From: Clostridiaceae bacterium
GTDB lineage: Bacteria > Bacillota > Clostridia > Oscillospirales > Acutalibacteraceae
Length of the DNA: 19,699 nt
Direction: 5' to 3'
NCBI GenBank assembly: GCA_016295895.1
Contig: JAEDKI010000013.1
Coordinates: 1 to 19,699 of the forward strand
Positions 9,758 through 16,706 of the stretch are shown piece after piece. Within the stretch, counting starts at the first letter, position 1, and every line of letters starts with the position of its first letter. Both the position numbers and the translations under genes were made by a program. Below the pieces are notes generated by a model. That model had not been told where the DNA came from. It saw only the letters and a list, made by a program, of their open reading frames with translations, and searched no databases.

Positions 9758-9786
9758 ATATTATCCTTTTAACCCGACAATGTCAA
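9758..9786 (-). promoter_or_regulatory. Consensus sigma-A promoter for the rnj-to-ftsH array
   Basis: On the minus strand, TTGACA (9781-9786) and TAATAT (9758-9763) are separated by exactly 17 bases. The -35 is perfect and the -10 differs from consensus at one position (TAATAT against TATAAT, read as a close variant). Start of transcription would be near 9751. No other convincing promoter is visible in the tight gaps downstream, so this is the likely main promoter for seven genes. No terminator is seen between the upstream gene's stop at 9818 and this promoter, so read-through from upstream is possible. Confidence 0.8.
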
Positions 9787-9817
9787 GGTCTTAGCTAAAA
9801 TATTAATAATTATTATA

Positions 9818-12130
9818 TTATAGATTGCTTTCCTCTGCCTTTTCAATGATGTCCTCAATGTCGGCGCAAAGCTCCTGTGCCGCCTCGGTTGAGTCCGCCT
9901 CGGCAAGAACACGGATATTCTCTCCGCTTTTTTCCGGAACTATCAGCAACCTGCCGCCGCTCCTTATCAGCTTGATTCCCTCGGCATCGTTATTTATGCT
10001 GACATCCTCCTCGCCGACAAGAGACGCAAGGTTTGCGGGAGAAAAGCCGATATGAATTGTCTTTTTGACAATATATTTTTCGGGAAGCTCCGAAAGAAGC
10101 TTCTCAATGCCGCAATCTCTTTCTTTCATTACCGAAAGCAGCTTGATTGCAAGAAAAAGCCCGTCACGCACAAAGGTCTGCTTTGCCGCAAGTCTCCTTG
10201 CCGCCGAATCCGAGGTGTCCGCAGGAGTTGTCAGATAGCGGTAAGCACTTCTGCCGCAGGCTTCTGCAAGAGAATCGAGAAATTCGGGGGCATCATACGG
10301 AACGGCGATGTCCCTGCCGTTTTTCATCTCGTTCAGACAGCAAACCGCAAGAAGCTTTTCGTATTCGATTCTGCCCGATTCCGTAACTGCGGTGAGCTTC
10401 GTTCCTGAACTGTTCACTTCAAGAATCAGTTTGTCGCTCCCGTTCGCCCCGAGCCTTGCGGCGCAGGAGGTCAGCAGAGCCTTGATGCTCTCGTTTTCAC
10501 ATTCAAAAGACACTCCGATTCCGTCAAGTCCGTACGGCGCCTGCTTTGAAAGCTCCCTTCCGTAGAGAAGCCTGATGCTTGACATATCGGAAATATCTTT
10601 AAGCTCGCTTTCGGGAGTTTCACGGAACTCGCATTTTGACATTCCGTTCTCTATCTCCCGTTCAAAATGCCTCGGTATCGAAAGTCCGCCCTCACCGCAG
10701 ATTTTTATTTCCCGTCCGTTTCTGCCGCCCGCAAACAGCCCTACGCCGAGACCGCAGAAATTAACAAGAAAATTAAGCTGAGCCTCAAAGCATTCGCCGA
10801 AATTCCAGACGGTACTGCCCGCTCCCGCAAGCCCTGCCGACAGAGCAAGCTGCATCACCGCCGCACTCCTTGAGCCGTCGTTGGCAACCCCTGCCCTTCG
10901 CCCGTTAACCGTTGCGCCGACTGCCGCACCGAGCCTGACGCAGGTTTCGCAATTGAGCCTTGTGCCGCCCTTTTCGTCAATCCCGCCGTCGCCGAGGTAT
11001 TCGGATTTCACCGAGCCGTATTTGACATTGGCTGAAACCGATGTTCCCGAGCCGACGATCTTGCCCGGCCAGACCATCACGCCCGATTTAACGCTTGCTC
11101 CTTCGCCGATAACGCTTCCCGAACCTGCAACGCTCCCCTCAAACATTGAAGCACCGTTTTTGAGAGCCGCTCCCGAGCAGACGAGCGCCCCCGTCACCGA
11201 GGAACAGGGCGCAAGCCAGCAGTTTTCAAGGATTACGGAATATCTCGCTTTTGCTTCTCTGCCTATACAGCACTTATCGTCAATTACGGTATACGGTCCG
11301 ATAACGGCTCCGTCCTCAATCTCAACATCCGAGCCGATATAAACCGGAGGAATGATGCTGTAATCGCCGTCGGGCAAGCCGTTTTCGGCGAAAACACCGC
11401 TTGCAAGCTGACCTGCGGGCGGAGAGATCCTGCCGTCAAAAACATCGTGCTGGCATTTGATATAAGCGTCTGTATTGCCGACATCGCACCAATAGCCGTC
11501 GGTGTGATAGGCATAAATCGGCAAGCCTTTTTCAAGCATGAGAGGGAACAAATCCGCCGCAAAATCAAAGCGTTTACCTCCCGGAATCAGCTCCAGACAT
11601 TCGGGGTCAATGATATAAACCCCCGTGTTGGCATAATTGCTCACAGCCTGATTCCATGACGGTTTTTCAACAAATCCGACCACTCTGTTTTCGTTGTTAA
11701 CCTTAACGATTCCGTATTCTCTCGGATCCTCCGTTTCGGTAACGACAATTGTTATTTTTGCGCTGCTTGCCTTATGATAAGTCATTATTTTTTCGATATC
11801 AAAATTGCAAAGAGCGTCTCCGCTGATAACGACAAACGGCTCGTCTATCCCCGCCGCCGCATTTTTGACGCTGCCTGCCGTGCCGAGCGGCTCATCCTCC
11901 CTGAAAAAATCAAGGCTCAGATTCTTATAGCCCGATTCATATTCTTTTTCGATAACATGAGGCAGATATCCGAGAGTTACCGCCGCTCTCGTCACTCCTC
12001 CGGCACGCAAAACATCGAAAATATACTCGATAATCGGTTTGCCGAGAATTCTCGCCATGGGTTTGGGCAAAGTGCAGGTCAGAGGTCTGAGCCTGCTTCC
12101 CTCGCCGCCCGCCATGATTACCGCTCTCAT
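9818..12130 (-). CDS. Sugar-1-phosphate nucleotidyltransferase / hexapeptide / phosphomannomutase-like protein
   Basis: Three-part protein of 770 residues. Residues 2-230 form a nucleotidyltransferase with the pyrophosphorylase signature MAGGEGSRLRP (near 6-16), LPKPM (21-25) and metal-site Asp in ISGDAL, like GDP-mannose or NDP-sugar pyrophosphorylases. Residues about 262-372 are left-handed beta-helix repeats (VIGPYTVI, VIGEGASV and others). The rest resembles phosphomannomutase/phosphoglucomutase as found in the bacterial ManC-PMM fusion family, but the TASHNP serine loop is absent and the DGDGDR-like metal motif reads EVNSSGT (about 571-577). Mutase activity is therefore doubtful. ATG at 12128-12130 has AAAGGA about 10 bases upstream; a TTG one codon earlier is also in frame. 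The product probably supplies an activated sugar for surface glycans, and the exact nucleotide and sugar cannot be read from sequence. It is divergent from rnhA. Confidence 0.82.
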   Translation of the reverse strand: MRAVIMAGGEGSRLRPLTCTLPKPMARILGKPIIEYIFDVLRAGGVTRAAVTLGYLPHVIEKEYESGYKNLSLDFFREDEPLGTAGSVKNAAAGIDEPFVVISGDALCNFDIEKIMTYHKASSAKITIVVTETEDPREYGIVKVNNENRVVGFVEKPSWNQAVSNYANTGVYIIDPECLELIPGGKRFDFAADLFPLMLEKGLPIYAYHTDGYWCDVGNTDAYIKCQHDVFDGRISPPAGQLASGVFAENGLPDGDYSIIPPVYIGSDVEIEDGAVIGPYTVIDDKCCIGREAKARYSVILENCWLAPCSSVTGALVCSGAALKNGASMFEGSVAGSGSVIGEGASVKSGVMVWPGKIVGSGTSVSANVKYGSVKSEYLGDGGIDEKGGTRLNCETCVRLGAAVGATVNGRRAGVANDGSRSAAVMQLALSAGLAGAGSTVWNFGECFEAQLNFLVNFCGLGVGLFAGGRNGREIKICGEGGLSIPRHFEREIENGMSKCEFRETPESELKDISDMSSIRLLYGRELSKQAPYGLDGIGVSFECENESIKALLTSCAARLGANGSDKLILEVNSSGTKLTAVTESGRIEYEKLLAVCCLNEMKNGRDIAVPYDAPEFLDSLAEACGRSAYRYLTTPADTSDSAARRLAAKQTFVRDGLFLAIKLLSVMKERDCGIEKLLSELPEKYIVKKTIHIGFSPANLASLVGEEDVSINNDAEGIKLIRSGGRLLIVPEKSGENIRVLAEADSTEAAQELCADIEDIIEKAEESNL

Positions 12131-12201
12131 CAAAAATCATTCCTTTCCGATTTTCTCTCAATTTATTATTGGCAGAATATTAAATAATAACCAAAAATAT
12201 C

Positions 12202-12230
12202 TTGTTTAATTCGGAAAATGATGATATAAT
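12202..12230 (+). promoter_or_regulatory. Sigma-A promoter for rnhA and the lipase genes
   Basis: TTGTTT (12202-12207) and a perfect TATAAT (12225-12230) are separated by 17 bases on the plus strand. The start would fall near 12237, leaving a short leader with AAAGGA just upstream of the rnhA ATG at 12262. No further promoter is obvious in the 11- and 15-bp gaps of the three-gene run downstream. Confidence 0.7.
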
Positions 12231-12251
12231 TATTTTCAAATAAATTCACAA
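12223..12251 (-). promoter_or_regulatory. Possible overlapping divergent promoter for the nucleotidyltransferase gene
   Basis: On the minus strand, TTGTGA (12246-12251) and TATATC (12223-12228) have a 17-base spacer. Each box matches consensus at four of six positions. The -10 overlaps the plus-strand TATAAT, so the two promoters would compete. The region is AT-rich, so chance matches are likely, but no better minus-strand candidate is visible between 12131 and 12261. Confidence 0.3.
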
Positions 12252-12261
12252 AGGATTAACC

Positions 12262-12711
12262 ATGAACGAACTGAAAAAAGTTGATATATTTACCGACGGA
12301 GCCTGCTCGGGCAATCCCGGTCCCGGGGGCTGGGGCGCAATTCTCAGATACGGTAATCACGAGCTTGAACTGAGCGGCGGCGATAAATCGACCACCAACA
12401 ACCGAATGGAGCTTACGGCGGTTATCGAAGCGCTCAAACGCTTAAAAGAAAAATGCTCGGTCACGATATACACCGATTCAAAATATGTTGCCGACGCTTT
12501 TCTTCAGGGCTGGATTTGGAATTGGGCAAAAAACGGCTGGAAAAAGTCCGATAAAAAACCCGTTCTGAACCCCGAGCTTTGGCAGACTCTTTTGACCGAA
12601 ATCAGAAAGCACGATTATAAAATCGTGTGGGTCAAGGGTCATGCAGGTCATCCCGAAAACGAACGCTGTGACAAGCTTGCAACGGCAAAATCGGCGGAAT
12701 TCGGCAAATAA
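12262..12711 (+). CDS. rnhA: Ribonuclease HI
   Basis: Cleaves the RNA strand of RNA-DNA hybrids, removing R-loops and Okazaki primers. The 149 residues match bacterial RNase HI in length and order. The carboxylates are Asp12 in [13 protein letters not shown], Glu50 in NNRMELTA, Asp72 in YTDSKYV and Asp137 after PENERC, with the flexible-loop histidine in VKGHAGH (124-130). The basic protrusion or handle of the E. coli-type enzyme is present ([17 protein letters not shown], 84-100). There is no hybrid-binding domain. ATG at 12262 follows AAAGGA. It is first in a run with the YhhN-like and lipase genes (gaps 11 and 15 bp), with no evident functional link to them. Confidence 0.96.
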   Translation: MNELKKVDIFTDGACSGNPGPGGWGAILRYGNHELELSGGDKSTTNNRMELTAVIEALKRLKEKCSVTIYTDSKYVADAFLQGWIWNWAKNGWKKSDKKPVLNPELWQTLLTEIRKHDYKIVWVKGHAGHPENERCDKLATAKSAEFGK

Positions 12712-12722
12712 GCAACGAAAGG

Positions 12723-13451
12723 ATGATTCCCATTAATTCCTCTGTAGTAATGTGGATTTTCACTGCGCTGTCAGGCATTTCAACGGTTCTTTCTTATGCC
12801 GTTCCCCGTTTCAGAAAGAATTATCTAATTCCGAAAATGGTTTGCTCGTTTATGTTTTTGATGACGGGCATTTTTGCGGCATATGCCTATTCTGCGGAAA
12901 AAGCCATGCTTGACACCGACCATACGCCGATGCTTTATTCAATTCTTATTGTCATCGCTCTGTTCTTCGGATTTGTCGGCGATTTCTTTGTTGAATGGCG
13001 TGAAGGGAAACATTTTCTCATCGCCGCTGTTTTCTTCGGAATCGGTCATCTGACCTATATTTATTCCTTTGCTTTTCTCGTTTCGCCTTCGCTTCTCGGC
13101 TATTGGAAGCAAATTCTGCTCGGGTTTGCCGCTCTGTGCGTTGTGTCCGTGATTCATGTCATAATTAACAAAATTAAATTTGTCGGCAAGAACAAGCTTG
13201 TCTGCATTTATTCCCTCTGCCTGATGATTTCTTTCATTTCGGCGGTTTCAAGAGGATTTATCTGCGTTTCGGGAGGAAACACGGCATTCGGCGCAATGCT
13301 TATAGCGGCAGGCTTTCTTTTTCTTGCCTCCGACGGCGCTCTTGCCGCCATGCTTTTTGGCTCACCTCTCACCAAAAGAACAGACGCCATTGTTTTGTTT
13401 ACATATTTCCCTGCTCAAACTCTGTTTGCTCTGAGCATTTATTTTCAGTAA
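12723..13451 (+). CDS. YhhN family (lysoplasmalogenase-like) membrane protein
   Basis: A 242-residue polytopic protein with about seven to eight hydrophobic segments. It matches the YhhN/TMEM86 family, whose studied members cleave the vinyl-ether bond of lysoplasmalogen to an aldehyde and a glycerophospho-head group. Family motifs visible are FVGDFFVEW (84-92, Asp87), GIGHLTYIY (106-114), FLASDGALA (200-208, Asp204) and TYFPAQTL (227-234). The two aspartates correspond to the family's conserved, proposed catalytic pair. Start choice is uncertain: ATG at 12723 lies directly against its GAAAGG site with no spacer, ATG at 12750 has no nearby site, and an ATT at 12732 would have ideal spacing. 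It lies between rnhA and a secreted lipase. The substrate is inferred from the family only. Confidence 0.8.
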   Translation: MIPINSSVVMWIFTALSGISTVLSYAVPRFRKNYLIPKMVCSFMFLMTGIFAAYAYSAEKAMLDTDHTPMLYSILIVIALFFGFVGDFFVEWREGKHFLIAAVFFGIGHLTYIYSFAFLVSPSLLGYWKQILLGFAALCVVSVIHVIINKIKFVGKNKLVCIYSLCLMISFISAVSRGFICVSGGNTAFGAMLIAAGFLFLASDGALAAMLFGSPLTKRTDAIVLFTYFPAQTLFALSIYFQ

Positions 13452-13466
13452 GAGAAAGGAATATTA

Positions 13467-15014
13467 ATGATGAAAAAAGTTGTCAGCCTTATTCTTGTTG
13501 CCGTTATGGCAATATCAATTTGCGTGCCCGCTCTTGCGGCGAATGATTCCTGCAACTGCGGAACTGCTCCCGTCGTTTTTGTTCCCGGCTTCGGCGAATC
13601 AATTTATGAAAACCCCGAAAGTGACGACAGGGCAAGCGTTTTTCCGCCAAGCGAAGATGCGATAAAATCCGCCGTTCCCGACATTCTCAAAGCCGCCGTC
13701 TGCCTGCTCGCATTCAATGATTATGAAGGCTTCGGAACAAGCGCCATTGCGGGAGCGGATAAGCTGCTCGGCAGCCTTGCTCTGAACCTTGACGGAACGC
13801 CCGTTAAGAATACGGGAGCAATGCCGAACCCCGCACCCGAAGCGGAAAAACATAAAATCACGGAATACCGCTTTATGGCTTCTCCCGAATATGAAACGGG
13901 CGATTATAAATTCATTTATGACTGGCGGCTTGACCCCATTGACAATGCAAAGCTTCTGAAAGAATATGTCAATGAAGTCAAAGAGGCAACGGGTCATTCA
14001 AAGGTTATTCTCTCCTGCCACAGCCAGGGCAACACAATCGTTGCTTCATATCTTCATCTTTTCGGCTCCGATGATGTTGAAAAGCTTGTTTTTCTCTCAC
14101 CCGCATATAAAGGTCTTTCGCTCATCGGCTCTTTGCTGACCTTGCAGGTCGGCGTTTCGGGCAAGGGCGAAAAGCTTGAAGAATTCATCAAGAGCTTCAT
14201 GGGCTATGACAACGCTCAGAGTCAGTTGATTGCATCGGTCATTGATGTTCTCGGAAAAGCTGGCGTTGTTGACTCCCTGCTCGACTATGTTCAGAAGCTT
14301 CTCGACGAACAGCTTGACAGAATATTCAAGGAATACCTTGTTGACGCAATGGGCACAATGCCCGGCGTCTGGTCGTTTGTTCCCGATGAATATTATGAGC
14401 AGGCAAAAGCGGAGCTTCTCGGCGACAGTGAAAAATACGCCGAGCTTATCAGGAGAGCCGACTATTATCACTACAATGTTCAGAACAAGCTTGAGGATAT
14501 CCTCACGGCAGCAAAGAAAAACGGCGTAAGCATTGTTATCTCTGTCGGCTGCGGTATTTCAACAATTCCCGTTACAACGGCAAAGACGGAATCCCACTCC
14601 GACATGCTCATTGACACAAAATACATGAGCATCGGCGCAACCTGCGCTCCGTTCGGAGAAACCCTCGGCGACGGCTATGTTCAGAAGAATACAAGCTGCG
14701 GTCACAATCATGTTTCGCCCGATAACACAATTGACGCTTCAACCTGCCTTTTCCCCGAATACACATGGTACATCTTCGGCAGCGACCACAATCAGTTCGG
14801 CGAGGATTACCTGAAATTCCTGAAATGGGCAATTCTCTATGACGGTCAGCCGACGGTTCATTCAAACGAAAAATACCCCCAGTTTATGAAAGTCGGCGAA
14901 AACAAAGAGCTGCTCCCCGCAGACGGTCCGAGACCTGCCGAGACAAGAAGCAACCTTGAAATCATCGTTTCATCCGTTGTGACGCTCCTCAAGGATTCAA
15001 TACGCAAGAAATAA
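13467..15014 (+). CDS. Secreted LCAT-like alpha/beta-hydrolase (probable lipase/phospholipase)
   Basis: A 515-residue exported hydrolase. Residues 1-25 are a signal peptide (MMKK, hydrophobic core, PALA-A cleavage site). The mature part has an oxyanion-strand motif VVFVPGFGES (36-45), a nucleophile elbow CHSQGN (184-189, Ser186), a GDGYV motif (401-405, Asp402) resembling the LCAT GDGxVP acid, and SDHNQF (439-444, His441). Together these make a plausible Ser-Asp-His triad of the lecithin:cholesterol acyltransferase-like superfamily. A helical insert at about 220-345 could be a lid. No cell-wall sorting signal is seen, and the tail from 491 is short with a mildly hydrophobic helix. Two adjacent ATGs at 13467 and 13470 share AGAAAGGA. 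It is last in the rnhA run and followed by a strong terminator. The substrate is not determinable; an acyltransferase or wax/cutin-type esterase is also possible. Confidence 0.75.
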   Translation: MMKKVVSLILVAVMAISICVPALAANDSCNCGTAPVVFVPGFGESIYENPESDDRASVFPPSEDAIKSAVPDILKAAVCLLAFNDYEGFGTSAIAGADKLLGSLALNLDGTPVKNTGAMPNPAPEAEKHKITEYRFMASPEYETGDYKFIYDWRLDPIDNAKLLKEYVNEVKEATGHSKVILSCHSQGNTIVASYLHLFGSDDVEKLVFLSPAYKGLSLIGSLLTLQVGVSGKGEKLEEFIKSFMGYDNAQSQLIASVIDVLGKAGVVDSLLDYVQKLLDEQLDRIFKEYLVDAMGTMPGVWSFVPDEYYEQAKAELLGDSEKYAELIRRADYYHYNVQNKLEDILTAAKKNGVSIVISVGCGISTIPVTTAKTESHSDMLIDTKYMSIGATCAPFGETLGDGYVQKNTSCGHNHVSPDNTIDASTCLFPEYTWYIFGSDHNQFGEDYLKFLKWAILYDGQPTVHSNEKYPQFMKVGENKELLPADGPRPAETRSNLEIIVSSVVTLLKDSIRKK

Positions 15015-15028
15015 TCTTAAACAATAAT

Positions 15029-15067
15029 AAAGAGCTGTTCCGATTCATTTCGGTTCAGCTCTTTTTG
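15029..15067 (+). terminator. Intrinsic terminator after the lipase gene
   Basis: AAGAGCTG (15030-15037) pairs with CAGCTCTT (15056-15063). After a two-base internal mismatch, CCGA pairs with TCGG, leaving a short loop. A run of five Ts (15062-15066) follows on the plus strand. It separates the lipase transcript from spoIVA. On the minus strand the outside flank is A-rich, but no minus-strand gene needs it here. Confidence 0.85.
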
Positions 15068-15071
15068 TTCG

Positions 15072-15100
15072 TCATACATTGTCCCGACTCTGCATAATGT
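15072..15100 (+). promoter_or_regulatory. Probable sigma-E (mother-cell) promoter for spoIVA
   Basis: TCATACA (15072-15078), then 14 bases, then CATAATGT (15093-15100). Bacillus sigma-E promoters have a -35 resembling KMATATT and a -10 resembling CATACAMT at that spacing, so both boxes are partial matches. The start would be near 15107. spoIVA is a sigma-E gene in Bacillus, which makes the match credible, but the assignment is by eye. There is no sigma-A-type TTGACA/TATAAT pair in this gap. Confidence 0.5.
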
Positions 15101-15142
15101 TTAGAGAAGCAATAACAAAACAGAGAATTCGGAGGATTTATA

Positions 15143-16621
15143 ATGGCAAACAATAATATTTACCGTGACATTTCCGCAAGAACGGGCGGAGATATCTACA
15201 TCGGCGTTGTCGGACCTGTCAGAACGGGGAAATCAACCTTTATCAAAAAATTCATGGAATCAATGGTTCTGCCTAACATTGAAGATTCCCTGCGCCGTGA
15301 AAGGGCAACCGACGAGCTGCCTCAGTCATCGGCAGGCAGAACAATTATGACTACCGAGCCGAAATTCATTCCCGAGGACGCAGTTGAAATAACTCTGCCC
15401 TCAAAATCAAAAATGAAGGTCAGAATGATTGACTGCGTCGGCTATATTGTTCCGTCGGCTCTCGGCTACATTGAGGGAGAAGCTCCGAGAATGGTCAAAA
15501 CTCCTTGGTATGACGAAGAAATTCCTTTCAATATGGCGGCGGAAATCGGAACTCAGAAGGTTATCTCGGAGCATTCAACCATAGGACTTGTTGTTACAAC
15601 CGACGGGTCGATAAGCGACATTCCGAGAGAAGAATATGCCGAAGCGGAAAAAAGGGTTATCGGCGAGCTCAGACAGCTAAACAAGCCCTTTATTGTTCTG
15701 CTCAACTGCAAAAATCCGGATTCTCCGTCCGCCGCCGCTCTTGCCGCAAAGCTGACGGAAAGCTATCAAGTGCCCGTTATGCCGGTCAACTGCCTTGAAC
15801 TGACGCAGGACGAAATCGTGAAAATTCTGTCGCAGATTCTCTTTGAATTCCCGATTAAAGAGGTTAAAATCGATTTGCCCGGCTGGATAACCTCTCTCAA
15901 AAAGGAGCATTGGCTCAGAGCCGACATTTTCGGCAAAATCAGCTCTCTTGCGAAAGAGCTCGGCAGAGTCCGTGATGTTAAAGACTTTGCCGAAAATGTT
16001 GCGGACTGCGAGCACATCTGCTCCTGCGCCGTTGAGGGCATGGATCTTGCAACAGGCAGCGCAAAAATCACGGTTGCGCTTCATCCGAAGCTGTTTTTCA
16101 AAATTCTTGAGGAAGAAACGGGAGTTTCGGTTGACAGCGAGCAGGAGCTTATGAAGCGAATGAAAGAGCTTTCAGCCGCTCAGAGCGGATATCAGCGAAT
16201 ACAAAACGCACTTGACGAGGTTGAAGCGACGGGCTACGGCATTGTTCTGCCGGGCATTGAGGATCTGACGCTTGAAGAACCCGAAATAATGAAGCAGGGC
16301 GGCAGATACGGAGTTCGCCTCAGAGCAAGCGCACCGTCGCTTCACATCATGAAAGCGGACATTCAGACCGAGGTTGCGCCGATAGTCGGCTCTGAATCTC
16401 AGTCCGAGGAGCTTATCAAATATCTGCTCAAAGAGTTTGAAGAAAACCCCGCAATGATATGGGAATCGAACATATTCGGCACTTCCCTGCATGAGCTTGT
16501 CAACGAAGGGCTTCACAACAAGCTTTACCGAATGCCCGGAGACGCAAGGCTGAAGCTCAGAGAGACGCTTGAAAGAGTCATAAACGAAGGGTGCAGCGGT
16601 CTTATCTGCATTATTCTCTGA
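15143..16621 (+). CDS. spoIVA: Stage IV sporulation protein A (spore-coat ATPase)
   Basis: Morphogenetic ATPase that polymerises on the outer forespore membrane and forms the base layer on which coat, and cortex assembly, depend. The product is 492 residues, the same as the Bacillus protein. Landmarks are the N-terminal MANNNIYRDISARTGGDIYIG, Walker A GPVRTGKST (24-32), the conserved TIMTTEPKF region (67-75), Walker B MIDCVGY (95-101), and a C-terminal end in GLICIIL that fits the conserved membrane- and SpoVM-facing tail. GGAGGA (15131-15136) lies six bases before ATG. It is alone between terminators, which fits independent mother-cell expression. Its presence, intact, is the best evidence in the window that the organism forms endospores. 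Confidence 0.97.
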   Translation: MANNNIYRDISARTGGDIYIGVVGPVRTGKSTFIKKFMESMVLPNIEDSLRRERATDELPQSSAGRTIMTTEPKFIPEDAVEITLPSKSKMKVRMIDCVGYIVPSALGYIEGEAPRMVKTPWYDEEIPFNMAAEIGTQKVISEHSTIGLVVTTDGSISDIPREEYAEAEKRVIGELRQLNKPFIVLLNCKNPDSPSAAALAAKLTESYQVPVMPVNCLELTQDEIVKILSQILFEFPIKEVKIDLPGWITSLKKEHWLRADIFGKISSLAKELGRVRDVKDFAENVADCEHICSCAVEGMDLATGSAKITVALHPKLFFKILEEETGVSVDSEQELMKRMKELSAAQSGYQRIQNALDEVEATGYGIVLPGIEDLTLEEPEIMKQGGRYGVRLRASAPSLHIMKADIQTEVAPIVGSESQSEELIKYLLKEFEENPAMIWESNIFGTSLHELVNEGLHNKLYRMPGDARLKLRETLERVINEGCSGLICIIL

Positions 16622-16631
16622 ACAAAAAGAA

Positions 16632-16683
16632 AGCGCATCAAGGCTCGGATGCCGCAAAACGGATTTTCGGGCTTTGATGCGCT
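16632..16683. terminator. Long stem-loop between convergent spoIVA and lipoprotein genes
   Basis: AGCGCATCAA followed by GGCTCG (16632-16647) pairs with the run ending at 16683 over about 16 bp, with two G-U positions. Inside it a small CCG/CGG hairpin can form. Leaving on the minus strand the flank reads TTCTTTTTG, a good T-run, so it should end the lipoprotein transcript. On the plus strand the flank is less T-rich, with Ts only after a gap, so ending of spoIVA transcription here is less certain. Confidence 0.75.
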
Positions 16684-16706
16684 GATAATATTTGTTTTTA
16701 TAAATA

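Noticed and set aside
10875..11275. Repeat-like DNA in the middle of the sugar-nucleotide gene, considered as a possible tandem repeat
   Set aside because: The periodicity is at protein level (hexapeptide beta-helix), and the DNA copies are not alike.
10881..11342. A 153-codon plus-strand frame opposite the hexapeptide-repeat region, rich in Pro, Thr and Ser
   Set aside because: Its repetitive look comes from reading the left-handed beta-helix repeats backwards; no ribosome site or promoter supports it.
13599..14471. Long minus-strand frames opposite the lipase gene
   Set aside because: They are shadows of a gene with a clear signal peptide, catalytic motifs and ribosome site on the plus strand.
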